NCBI RefSeq assembly: GCF_030287405.1
Contig: NZ_JASVVV010000001.1
Span: 620,001 to 684,000, forward strand
DNA: 64,000 nt
Reading direction: 5' to 3'
Source of the DNA: Halalkalicoccus sp. NIPERK01
GTDB lineage: Archaea > Halobacteriota > Halobacteria > Halobacteriales > Halalkalicoccaceae
A program made the position numbers and the translations under genes. How positions within the stretch are numbered: position 1 is the stretch's first letter; every line of letters starts with the position of its first letter. The notes below the pieces were generated by a model. That model saw nothing but the letters and a program-made list of their open reading frames with translations, made no database searches and had not been told where the DNA came from. Below are positions 16,357-24,238 of this stretch, one piece after another.

Positions 16357-17270
16357 CGATCGTCCACGCTGCCGCGATGGGCGCGACGAGCGTGCTCCCG
16401 TTCATCGGCGTCTCGGACCTCGTCATCGGCCTCAGCCTCGGGAGCCGGCTGTTCCTGATCGCCGTCGGGTTGAGCCTTATCTTCGGCGTTCTCGGCGTCC
16501 TCAACTTCGCACACGGGGCGTTCTACATGGTCGGCGCGTACGTCACGCTCGGCGTGACGAATCAGGTGATCGGCAACTTCTGGATCGCCGTCCTCGTCGG
16601 CGGGGTGGCCGTCGGGCTGCTCGGCGTCCTCATCGAGGTCGGGACGATCAGGCCGCTGTACGGCCGCATCGAGGACGAACTCGATCAGCTGATCGTCACG
16701 TTCGGGTTCGTCCTCGTCATCCACGAGGGCGTCCGGTTCGTCTGGGGCTCCCAGCCGTACTCGATGGGCGCGCCGGCCTCGCTGGCGTTCCCGGTGTCGA
16801 TCGGCGGCAGCACGTTCGGCGCCTACCGGCTGTTCGTGATCGGGGCCGCGTTCGTCGTGATGGGCGGCCTGTGGGTGTTCATCACGAGGACCTACTTCGG
16901 ATCGCTCGTTCGGGGGACCTCCTCGGACCGGGAGATGGCGTCGATGCTGGGCGTCGACGTGCCCCGGCTGTACACGGCGGTGTTCTTCCTCGGGAGCTTC
17001 CTCGCGGGCCTCGGCGGCGCGCTCGCCGCGCCGCTGCAGTCGGTCAGCCCGGCGCTCGGCGATCAGGTCATCATCGACGCGTTCATCATCGTCGTCATCG
17101 GCGGCCTCGGGTCGCTGTCGGGCGCGTTCGTCGGGGCGATGTTCGTCGGGATCCTCCAGAGCATCGGCCCGCAGTTCATCGCCGCCGGCCACATCGCGAT
17201 CCCGTTTCTCGCGATGGTACTGGTGTTGGTGTTCCGCCCCGAGGGGCTGTTCGGGGGGATCGGCGAATGA
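16353..17270 (+). CDS. Liv-type ABC transporter permease (LivH family)
   Basis: 305 residues from a GTG that overlaps the preceding stop (GTGA); ATG 16377 gives 297 residues. Hydrophobic with about eight membrane segments, including GLSLIFGVLGVLNFAHGAFY, the family hallmark, and a C-terminal VIGGLGSLSGAFVGA coupling region. It forms the channel with the LivM-type protein. Overlaps the next gene by 4 nt. Confidence 0.9.
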   Translation: MTIVHAAAMGATSVLPFIGVSDLVIGLSLGSRLFLIAVGLSLIFGVLGVLNFAHGAFYMVGAYVTLGVTNQVIGNFWIAVLVGGVAVGLLGVLIEVGTIRPLYGRIEDELDQLIVTFGFVLVIHEGVRFVWGSQPYSMGAPASLAFPVSIGGSTFGAYRLFVIGAAFVVMGGLWVFITRTYFGSLVRGTSSDREMASMLGVDVPRLYTAVFFLGSFLAGLGGALAAPLQSVSPALGDQVIIDAFIIVVIGGLGSLSGAFVGAMFVGILQSIGPQFIAAGHIAIPFLAMVLVLVFRPEGLFGGIGE

Positions 17271-18457
17271 GCACGCAGGACGAATCCACCGGCTCCCGGA
17301 TCGGCGCGTTCGGGCGGGAGGCCGTCCGCAACGGCTGGACCAGGGAGCGGTTCGTCCTCCTGGGCCTGCTCGGTCTGGTGGTGGTGTCGTTCGGGCCGCC
17401 GTTCCAGGTCTATCTGTTCACCGAGTTCCTGATAATCGCGCTGTTCGCCCTCGCGTTCAACCTGCTGTACGGCTACACCGGGTTGCTCTCGTTCGGCCAC
17501 GCGCTGTTCTACGCGGGCGGGTCGTACGGGTTCGCGATCGTCCTGCGGGACGCCGGGCCGTCCATCGTCGACGCCGTCGGCAGCGGCCTCGCACCACTGG
17601 TAACGTTCGCCGTCGGCGGGGTCGTGGGCGTGCTCGTCGTCGTCCTGCTTGCGGTCCCGGTCGGCTGGCTGTCCGTCCGCCTCGAGGAGATCTACTTCGC
17701 GTTGATCACGCTCGCGTTCGGGATGCTCGGCTACTCCGTTATCATCCAGGACCCCGGCGGGTTGACCAACGGGACCGACGGCGTCATCGTCCTCCTCGGC
17801 ATCGCCGAGGTCGCCGGGGCCGAGGTCATGCTCGGCGATCGCCGGACGTACTACTACCTGACGGCGACGGTCGTGATCGCCTCGATCTACGCGATCTGGC
17901 GGGTCGTCCACTCGCCGTTCGGGACGATCTGCAAGTCGATCCGCGAGAGCCCGGACCGGGCGGCCGCCCTCGGCGTCGACGTCACCCGCCACCGCTGGAT
18001 GACGTTCGTCATCTCGGCGGCCTTCGTCGCCGTCGCGGGCGTGCTGACGGCCGGTCTCTCCAGCGTCGCCTCGCCCTATCACTCCCACTGGACGACGAGC
18101 GCGATCCCCGTCGTCGCCACCGTCATCGGTGGCGCGACCTACTTCGCCGGACCCGTCGTCGGCGCGTTCGTCTACCTCTACGTCCGGTGGGGGATCAGCC
18201 GCTATCCCGCCCTCGAGGCCTACTGGGAGTTCTTCTTCGGCGTCATGCTCATCGTCGTCGTGCTCTACTTCAAGCAGGGGGCCGCCGGCGGCCTGGTCCT
18301 GGTTCACGCCTGGCTCCTCGAAGCGCGTTCGGAGTACGAACGCGGCGGCGCGGGCGCCGTGGCAACGTTCGCCCGCGAGTCGATCGCCGCGAGGCTCCGG
18401 GCGGCGCGAGAGCGCGTCACCTCGAGCGGGGACGCCCCCGAGGGAGGGACGCGATGA
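17267..18457 (+). CDS. Liv-type ABC transporter permease (LivM family)
   Basis: 396 residues. LivM signature YGYTGLLSFGHALFYAGGSYG, ALITLAFGMLGYS, and the coupling-helix segment ESPDRAAALGVDVTRHRW. About nine membrane segments. It has a hydrophilic C-terminal extension of about 50 residues (from EARSEYERGGAG) that is not part of the permease core. ATGA overlaps at both ends with its neighbours. Confidence 0.9.
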   Translation: MSTQDESTGSRIGAFGREAVRNGWTRERFVLLGLLGLVVVSFGPPFQVYLFTEFLIIALFALAFNLLYGYTGLLSFGHALFYAGGSYGFAIVLRDAGPSIVDAVGSGLAPLVTFAVGGVVGVLVVVLLAVPVGWLSVRLEEIYFALITLAFGMLGYSVIIQDPGGLTNGTDGVIVLLGIAEVAGAEVMLGDRRTYYYLTATVVIASIYAIWRVVHSPFGTICKSIRESPDRAAALGVDVTRHRWMTFVISAAFVAVAGVLTAGLSSVASPYHSHWTTSAIPVVATVIGGATYFAGPVVGAFVYLYVRWGISRYPALEAYWEFFFGVMLIVVVLYFKQGAAGGLVLVHAWLLEARSEYERGGAGAVATFARESIAARLRAARERVTSSGDAPEGGTR

Positions 18458-19221
18458 CGACCGTCCTCGAGACCGAACGGCTCCGCAAGCAGTTCGGGGA
18501 CCTGGTCGCCGTCGACGACGTCTCGCTCGCCATCGAGGAGGACGACGTCACCAGCATCATCGGCCCGAACGGCGCGGGCAAGACGACGTTCTACAACCTG
18601 CTGACTGGCGTCCTCGCGCCGACGGCGGGGTCGATCCGCCTCCGAACGGACGGCGAACTCCGGGACATCACCGACGCCCCGCCCCACGAGGTCGCGCGGA
18701 GCGGACTCTCCCGATCGTACCAGATCACGAACGTGTTCGACGGGTTGACCGTCCGAGAGAACGTGCAGGTGGCCCGAATCGCCCACGACGGGCGGACGTT
18801 CGACCTCCGATCGCGGACGGCGGCCGACGAGGCGCTCAACGAGGACGTCGACGGGTTGCTCGAACTCACCAACCTCGCGGAGTTGGCGGAGACGCGCTGT
18901 GACGAACTCAGCCACGGCGAGAAACGCAACGTCGAGATCGCGCTGGCGCTCGCGATCGAGCCGACGGTCTTCCTGCTCGACGAGCCGACCGCGGGGATGA
19001 ACCCGACCGAGACGCGGGAGGTCGTCTCGCTCATCAGACGGCTGAACGACGACATCGACGCGACGTTCGTCGTCACGGAACACGACATGGACGTCGTCAC
19101 CGGCGTCTCCGACCGGATCGTCGTCCTCGCGGAGGGGGCCGTGTTGGCCGACGGAGAGCCCCGGGAGGTACTGTCGGACGAACGCGTGACGGAGGCCTAT
19201 CTCGGGAGTGAGACCGTATGA
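18454..19221 (+). CDS. Liv-type ABC transporter ATPase (LivG family)
   Basis: 255 residues. Walker A GPNGAGKTT, Q-loop in SRSYQITNVFDGLTVREN, the signature LSHGEKR, Walker B VFLLDEPTAGMN, and H-loop VVTEHDMD. The order GMNPTETREV after Walker B is typical of LivG. Part of the five-gene operon, overlapping both neighbours by 4 nt. Confidence 0.92.
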   Translation: MTTVLETERLRKQFGDLVAVDDVSLAIEEDDVTSIIGPNGAGKTTFYNLLTGVLAPTAGSIRLRTDGELRDITDAPPHEVARSGLSRSYQITNVFDGLTVRENVQVARIAHDGRTFDLRSRTAADEALNEDVDGLLELTNLAELAETRCDELSHGEKRNVEIALALAIEPTVFLLDEPTAGMNPTETREVVSLIRRLNDDIDATFVVTEHDMDVVTGVSDRIVVLAEGAVLADGEPREVLSDERVTEAYLGSETV

Positions 19222-19934
19222 CCGTCCTCGAACTGACCGACGTCGACACGTACTACGGGAACAGCCACGTCCTCCACGGCGTCTCGCTCGACCTCGCGGA
19301 GGGCGAGGTCGTGGCGCTGCTCGGACGCAACGGGGCCGGGAAGACGACGACGATGCGCTCGATCATGGGCGTGACGCCCCCGCGGCGGGGCACCATCACC
19401 TACCGTGGCGAGGGCCTCGTCGGCCTGTCGCCGAACGAGATCAACGCTCGCGGGATCGGGCTGGTTCCCGAGGACCGCCGCGTGTTCCCGACGCTGACCG
19501 TCCACGAGAACGTCGTCCTCGCGCACAAACTCGCGGCCGACCCGCGTCCGGTCGAGGAGATGTACGACCTGTTCCCGGTCCTCGACGACCTCCGGACGAG
19601 TCGGGCACGGAACCTGAGCGGCGGCGAACAGCAGATGCTCTCGGTCGCCCGCGCGCTCGTCCAACGGCCGTCGCTGTTGTTGCTCGACGAACCGACCGAG
19701 GGGCTCGCCCCGGTCATCGTCGACGACCTCCAGGCGATGCTTCACGACGTCGTCTCGCAGGACGTGACCGTGTTGCTGTCCGAACAGAACGTACACTTCG
19801 CGTTCGATCTGGCGACCCGCGGGTACGTCATCGATACAGGGTCGATCGTCTTCGAGGGGTCGATCGAGGACCTCCGGGAGCGCGACGACCTCCTCGAACA
19901 GTACCTCGCCGTCACCCCGGAGGAGGTGGCCTGA
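19218..19934 (+). CDS. Liv-type ABC transporter ATPase (LivF family)
   Basis: 238 residues. Walker A GRNGAGKTTT, LVPEDRRVFPTLTVHENV (the LivF-specific P-E-D/G-R-x-(I/V)F segment), signature LSGGEQQML, Walker B LLLDEPTEGLAP, and H-loop replaced by LLSEQNVHFA, which is usual in LivF. Last gene of the operon. Confidence 0.92.
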   Translation: MTVLELTDVDTYYGNSHVLHGVSLDLAEGEVVALLGRNGAGKTTTMRSIMGVTPPRRGTITYRGEGLVGLSPNEINARGIGLVPEDRRVFPTLTVHENVVLAHKLAADPRPVEEMYDLFPVLDDLRTSRARNLSGGEQQMLSVARALVQRPSLLLLDEPTEGLAPVIVDDLQAMLHDVVSQDVTVLLSEQNVHFAFDLATRGYVIDTGSIVFEGSIEDLRERDDLLEQYLAVTPEEVA

Positions 19935-19986
19935 TACCGCTAGCCAGGTCGGCGATCGATCCCGATCCGCGCGCCTCGCCGCCCCG

Positions 19987-20139
19987 TCAGTTCTCGCTCG
20001 TTTTCGACCCACTCAGCGCCTTCTTCAGATAGTAATAGCCCCCGAGGGCGATCAGCGTCGTGGCGATCGCGCCGGGAACGCCGTATCTCTTGTACCCGAA
20101 CGATGCGGCCTTCTTGACGATCGCGAGCAGGGCGACCAT
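19987..20139 (-). CDS. 50-residue small membrane protein
   Basis: Starts at ATG 20139. A basic amphipathic N-terminus (LLAIVKKAASFGYKRYG) is followed by one hydrophobic helix (VPGAIATTLIALGGYYYL) and a short lysine-rich tail. Function unknown. It diverges from dacZ, and the two starts have the same AACGCTTTT box at promoter distance (positions 20164-20172 and 20224-20232), which supports expression of this small gene. Confidence 0.65.
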   Translation of the reverse strand: MVALLAIVKKAASFGYKRYGVPGAIATTLIALGGYYYLKKALSGSKTSEN

Positions 20140-20163
20140 GGGACACCTTCGCCCGAGCGGGCC

Positions 20164-20172
20164 AAAAGCGTT
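20164..20172 (-). promoter_or_regulatory. probable promoter of the small membrane protein gene
   Basis: AACGCTTTT on the minus strand, 25-33 nt upstream of the ATG at 20139. This is the location of the TATA/BRE region of a leaderless transcript. The identical box occurs for dacZ. Confidence 0.5.
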
Positions 20173-20223
20173 CGGCAGGCACGTACTCGTCAGCCACCCA
20201 TCGGACGGGCTGAAGCGTGCCAC

Positions 20224-20232
20224 AACGCTTTT
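20224..20232 (+). promoter_or_regulatory. probable promoter of dacZ
   Basis: AACGCTTTT 27-35 nt upstream of the dacZ ATG at 20259. It is the exact mirror image of the box serving the divergent gene, so the two divergent promoters look matched. Confidence 0.5.
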
Positions 20233-20258
20233 CGCGCGCGCTGAGTGAGTTATCGCCA

Positions 20259-21074
20259 ATGGACATCGTCTCCGAGTTGCTCTCCGGTATCGTCGAGAAT
20301 GCCGATGCGGTCGCGCTCTTTTCGCCCACGGGATCGCTGTACGATCGGTTCGTCGAAAGCGAGACCGACCTCGACGTGATCGTCGTCGATACCGAGAACG
20401 CGGTCGACGCGGGCACGTTCGTCGAGATCCCGCTCGATTTCTCGGACATCGAGGACCTCGTCCGGTTCGGGATCGGCGCGGCCGTCGGCGACGGCTACGT
20501 CGAGGAGGGCGACGTCGTCGTCTGTGCGACGAGCGTCTTCGAGGACGAGATCGACACCGTCTCGCGGGTGCGCGCCGAGGAGTCGGTCCACTCGGAGCTC
20601 TACGACCTGTTCGTCAACTCGCGGGCCGAACCGGGCGTCATCCGGAGCGTCCTCGAGGTCGCGATCGACCTCGGGAAGAAGGGACAGAAGGGAAAGCCGG
20701 TGGGCGCGCTGTTCGTTGTCGGCGACGCGGGCAACGTGATGAACAAGTCCCGTCCCCTCTCGTACAACCCCTTCGAGAAGTCCCACGTCCACGTCGGCGA
20801 CCCGATCGTCAACGTGATGCTCAAGGAGTTCTCGCGGCTCGACGGCGCGTTCGTCATCAGCGACTCGGGCAAGATCGTTTCGGCCTACCGGTATCTCGAA
20901 CCCGACGCGAAGGGGATCGACATCCCGAAGGGACTGGGCGCGCGCCACATGGCCGGCGGGGCGATCACGCGCGATACGAACGCCACCTCGATCGTCCTCT
21001 CCGAGAGCGACGGGCTGGTCCGGGCGTTCAAGGGCGGGAAACTCGTCCTCGAAATCGATCCGGAGGAGTATTGA
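20259..21074 (+). CDS. dacZ: diadenylate cyclase DacZ
   Basis: 271 residues. The C-terminal DisA_N (DAC) domain has both catalytic motifs: DGA at 195-197 (LDGAFVISDSGK) and RHxAG at 229-233 (GARHMAGGAITRD). The N-terminal about 130 residues are the archaeal DacZ-specific domain. It makes cyclic di-AMP from two ATP, a second messenger tied to osmotic control; the Haloferax homologue is reported essential. ATG at 20259 follows a promoter box at leaderless distance. The stop TGA overlaps the ATG of the channel gene. Confidence 0.94.
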   Translation: MDIVSELLSGIVENADAVALFSPTGSLYDRFVESETDLDVIVVDTENAVDAGTFVEIPLDFSDIEDLVRFGIGAAVGDGYVEEGDVVVCATSVFEDEIDTVSRVRAEESVHSELYDLFVNSRAEPGVIRSVLEVAIDLGKKGQKGKPVGALFVVGDAGNVMNKSRPLSYNPFEKSHVHVGDPIVNVMLKEFSRLDGAFVISDSGKIVSAYRYLEPDAKGIDIPKGLGARHMAGGAITRDTNATSIVLSESDGLVRAFKGGKLVLEIDPEEY

Positions 21075-21835
21075 TGCAGGTATCGGTCCTGCGCGAACCG
21101 CTGGTTCTCGCACTGGCCGTGTTCGTCGGGGTCGTCGTCCTCGGGTACGTCTTCGGTCAGCTGATGAAACAGGTCCTGACGGCGATCGGCGTCGGCGAAC
21201 TCGTCGAGGGGACCGCCTTCGAGCGCACCGCCCAGGGGCTGGGTAGCTCGACCGTCTCGGTCGTCTCGCGGCTGAGTTCGTGGTTCCTCTACGGCGTCGG
21301 CCTCATGCTCGCGCTCTACGTCGCGGGCGTGCTCGACGTGAGCGAGCTGTTCGCCGAAGTCACCTGGCTGCTCCCGCGGGCGTTCATCGCGCTGTTCGTG
21401 GTCATCGCCGGCATCGTCGCCGGCGACAAGGTCGACGTGCTGATCGACGAGCGCCTTCGAGGGGTGAAGTTCCCCGAGGTCGGCCTCGTCGGCACGGTCG
21501 CCAAGTACAGCGTCATCTACGTCGCGGTCCTCATCGCCATGGGCCAACTCGGTATCGCCACCAACGCCCTGCTCGTCCTGCTCGCGGTCTACGTCTTCGG
21601 ACTGGTCTTCCTCATCGGGGTCGCGGGCCGAGACCTGCTGGCCTCGGGCGCGGCCGGGCTGTACCTGTTCTTGAACCAGCCCTACGGGATCGGCGACCGG
21701 GTGACGATCGGCGAGCGAACCGGCGTCGTCCAGGAGGTCGAACTGTTCGTCACCCGGATCGAGGACGACGGCACCGAGTACATCGTTCCCAATAGAGCGG
21801 TCTTCGAGGAGGGCGCGAGTCGGTCGCGCGACTAG
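21074..21835 (+). CDS. MscS-like mechanosensitive channel-related protein
   Basis: 253 residues. Four to five hydrophobic segments lead to the MscS beta-domain signature: YLFLNQPYGIGDRVTIGERTG, then VVQEVELFVTRIEDDGTEYIVPN, where the PN ends the conserved Y-x-I-P-N motif. The protein stops soon after, so the cytoplasmic cage seen in E. coli MscS is missing. ATG overlaps the dacZ stop (TGATG), meaning c-di-AMP synthesis and a tension-gated channel are co-translated. Stop codon TAG is shared as CTAG with the convergent CBS gene. Confidence 0.85.
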   Translation: MQVSVLREPLVLALAVFVGVVVLGYVFGQLMKQVLTAIGVGELVEGTAFERTAQGLGSSTVSVVSRLSSWFLYGVGLMLALYVAGVLDVSELFAEVTWLLPRAFIALFVVIAGIVAGDKVDVLIDERLRGVKFPEVGLVGTVAKYSVIYVAVLIAMGQLGIATNALLVLLAVYVFGLVFLIGVAGRDLLASGAAGLYLFLNQPYGIGDRVTIGERTGVVQEVELFVTRIEDDGTEYIVPNRAVFEEGASRSRD

Positions 21836-22968
21836 AGTTCGCCCAGCTTCCGCAGGAGCTGTCCGCGGTACTCCTCGTCGCTCCGTTTGCCCTTCCTGTC
21901 CAGCACGTTGCGTTCGAGCGTCTCGAGCGCGAGCGAGAACGCCTCGTCGCCGCCGTAGCCCTCGCCCGTGCCGGCGATCTGTCCCTCGTTGGTCCGCATC
22001 CGGATCCCACACCGGTAGAGCGCCCGCCCACGGAGGCTCTCCTTGTGCTCCTTGAACCGGACGTGGACGTGGTGGACGTTCATGTTCCGGTGTTTGTCGC
22101 TGATCGCCCGGATGCGCCGGCCGACCTCCTCGCGCGAGGTCGAACGGAGCGCGTCGACGTTGGTGATCTGGACGTCCATCCCCTCCGCCTCGGTGTACGA
22201 CAGCGCGCGCATCACGTCGGTCTTCGTGAGCACGCCCGCGACGCGCTCGTCGTACTCCGGCGAGACGATCAGCCCGTCGTAGCCGTACTCGAACATCGTG
22301 CGGACGGCCTCGGCGACGGTGTCCTCGAGGCCGGTCGTCTCGGCGGGCCGGCTCATCTCGTCGTAGACGGGGATGTCGAGCAGGGCGTCGCTATCGCCGC
22401 CGCGCGTCCCCTCGGTGGGGCGGTCGGCACTGCGCAGGACGAAGTCGACGATGTCCTTGGTCGTCACCATCCCGACGGGCCGCCCGTCCTCGACGATCGG
22501 CAGCCGCGAGACGCCGTGTTCGCGCAGCCTGTTGATCGTCGTCCCGAGGGTGGTGTCGGTCGAGATCGTCACCACGTCCTCGGTCATGATCTGGCGCACC
22601 TCCAGTACGTCGAGGTTCTCGAGGGTCGCCTCCAGAATGGCGTCCTGCGTGATCGCGCCCCACAGCTCCCCCTCGACGTAGACGGGGGCGATCCGCGTCT
22701 CGCTCTCGACGAGCTGGCGGGCGACGTCCCGGACGTCCGCGGTCCGATCGAACCGGGGGACGGCCTTCGCGAGGCGTTCGGCGGCGGTGTCGTCGTCGCG
22801 ATGGGAGCGCAGCCACTCCCGGGGCGTGATGACGCCCTCGCACTCGCCGTCGCGGACGACGAACACGCCGTCGCGGTGCTCGTCCTCGAAGTACGGTTTG
22901 AGCTTCGCGATCCGCTCGTCGGGGTCGACCGCGACGTACTCGTCAGTCGCGACCTCGCTGATGTCCAT
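21832..22968 (-). CDS. four-CBS-domain protein with C-terminal ribosome-hibernation-factor-like domain
   Basis: 378 residues. Four CBS modules at roughly 1-55, 66-115, 124-180 and 202-262 (for example SRLPIVEDGRPVGMVTTKDIV and DGLIVSPEYDERVAGVLTKTDVM). Residues about 265-357 have a beta-alpha-beta arrangement like the HPF/S30AE ribosome-binding fold: NVHHVHVRFKEHKE, YRCGIRMRTNEG, then DEAFSLALETLERNV. CBS pairs bind adenosine nucleotides, so an energy- or nucleotide-gated ribosome factor is plausible. The domain match is from pattern reading. Sits convergent to the dacZ-channel pair. Confidence 0.75.
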   Translation of the reverse strand: MDISEVATDEYVAVDPDERIAKLKPYFEDEHRDGVFVVRDGECEGVITPREWLRSHRDDDTAAERLAKAVPRFDRTADVRDVARQLVESETRIAPVYVEGELWGAITQDAILEATLENLDVLEVRQIMTEDVVTISTDTTLGTTINRLREHGVSRLPIVEDGRPVGMVTTKDIVDFVLRSADRPTEGTRGGDSDALLDIPVYDEMSRPAETTGLEDTVAEAVRTMFEYGYDGLIVSPEYDERVAGVLTKTDVMRALSYTEAEGMDVQITNVDALRSTSREEVGRRIRAISDKHRNMNVHHVHVRFKEHKESLRGRALYRCGIRMRTNEGQIAGTGEGYGGDEAFSLALETLERNVLDRKGKRSDEEYRGQLLRKLGEL

Positions 22969-23023
22969 GTGCGACGGTCGCCGCGCGTCGACAGTTAAAA
23001 TATCGCTTTCGTTCGCCGGTCGC

Positions 23024-23404
23024 CTACGAGCCGGACGCGCCCCCGAACAGGTCGTCGTACTCGGCGGGGAACTGCTCGCGGACGTCGGTGAAGGCCTCGC
23101 CGGCCGCCTCCTCGAGGGCGTGAACCGTCGCCCGCGTGGCCCGAGTTGCGAGGTCCTCGTCGATCCCCGCCCGGCGTTCGACCCGGGTTCGGAACTCCTC
23201 GGGCCCGAAGTCCTCGCCCTCGTCGTCGGTGCCGATCGCGCCGGCGGGCTCGTCGGGCAATCGTTCGGCGATCTCCTCGCTCTCGCCCGGCGAGAGGCGT
23301 TCGGCGAACGTCTCGAGGACCGCGTCCGCGGCCGCCTCGGCCTCCTCGGCCGATTCGAGGTTCGCCTGCTGTCGGACGATCGTGTAGAACTCGGACGGTT
23401 CCAT
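23024..23404 (-). CDS. DUF2267 family protein
   Basis: 126 residues from ATG 23404. Helical protein with FYTIVRQQANLESAEEAEAA, LETFAERLSPGESEEIAERLP and FRTRVERRAG, the repeated helical pattern of DUF2267. Widespread in bacteria and haloarchaea near stress genes; biochemical role unknown. No membrane or metal motifs. Confidence 0.75.
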   Translation of the reverse strand: MEPSEFYTIVRQQANLESAEEAEAAADAVLETFAERLSPGESEEIAERLPDEPAGAIGTDDEGEDFGPEEFRTRVERRAGIDEDLATRATRATVHALEEAAGEAFTDVREQFPAEYDDLFGGASGS

Positions 23405-23444
23405 ACCCAATCGTATCGGCGAGGCGCCCTTCAACCCGTGGCCG

Positions 23445-23954
23445 TCACTCGCCGGGATCGCGCACCTCCGCGGGAACGCCCGCGACCGTCGCGCCCGGGG
23501 GGACGTCCTCGATCACGAGCGAGTTGGCCGCCACGCGCGCCTCCGCTCCGATCTCGACGCCCGGGAGGACGACCGCGCCCGCGCCGACCATCGCCCGCTC
23601 GCCGACCACGACGGGCCCCGTCCGGTACTCGTCCTGGAGGAACTCGTGGCACAGCAGGGTCGCGTCGTAGCCGATGATCGCGTCATCCTCGACCGTGATG
23701 AGGTCGGGCCAGAAGACGTCGGGGGTGGATTCGAGCCCCCACGAGACGCCCTCGCCGACGGTCACGCCGATCCCCCCGAGCAGCCGGTTCTTCAGCCTGA
23801 GGCTCGGCGAATGGCGCGCCAGCACGATGGCGAGGTAGTTGAGCGCGACTCGGAGGGGGTGGCGCGCGTCGGGCCAGTGCCACAGCGAGTTCGCGCGGTC
23901 CGGGGTGGGGTGGCGGGTCACGCGGTCGTGGCGGGGCGGGGTCTCGTCGCTCAC
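23445..23954 (-). CDS. hexapeptide-repeat (LbH) acyltransferase
   Basis: 169 residues from a GTG start. The C-terminal half is a left-handed beta-helix of hexapeptide repeats (GVTVGEGVSWG, VVVGERAMVGAGAVVLPGV, EIGAEARVAANSLVI), closing with VPPGATVAGVPAEV, the terminal segment of the maltose/serine O-acetyltransferase-like group. The N-terminus (ALNYLAIVLARHSPSLRLKN) is an amphipathic lead. Acceptor unknown. Confidence 0.8.
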   Translation of the reverse strand: MSDETPPRHDRVTRHPTPDRANSLWHWPDARHPLRVALNYLAIVLARHSPSLRLKNRLLGGIGVTVGEGVSWGLESTPDVFWPDLITVEDDAIIGYDATLLCHEFLQDEYRTGPVVVGERAMVGAGAVVLPGVEIGAEARVAANSLVIEDVPPGATVAGVPAEVRDPGE

Positions 23955-23990
23955 GGCCCCCCGTACGCCCGAGCGCCCCTTGAACTAGTG

Positions 23991-24188
23991 TTATTCGGGG
24001 TCGGTCTCGTCCTGCCCGAGCGCCTCCTCGTCCTCACCCTCTTCCTCGTCCTCGTGATCTTCCGCGTTCTCGTCCGTTTCGCCGCCGGCGCTTCGCTTCT
24101 CGTCGCCGCCGTCCTCGGTGCCGCCGTACTGTCCGTCCTCGTTTTTCACGTCGTCGCTGCCGTAGGCCGGATCGTCGTCCTCTCCCAT
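23991..24188 (-). CDS. small, highly acidic, probably disordered protein
   Basis: 65 residues from ATG 24188, rich in D, E and G with no hydrophobic core (GSDDVKNEDGQYGGTEDGG, EDEEEGEDEEALGQDE). I recognise no family. It sits between the acyltransferase and the Rieske oxidoreductase, all on the minus strand with short gaps. Its acidic composition is extreme even for a halophile. It could be a real small protein or chance coding bias. Confidence 0.45.
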   Translation of the reverse strand: MGEDDDPAYGSDDVKNEDGQYGGTEDGGDEKRSAGGETDENAEDHEDEEEGEDEEALGQDETDPE

Positions 24189-24238
24189 GGTCGAACCCAG
24201 CGCGCCCGCGGCCGAAAGGGGTGGGCCGGCACGTGCAG

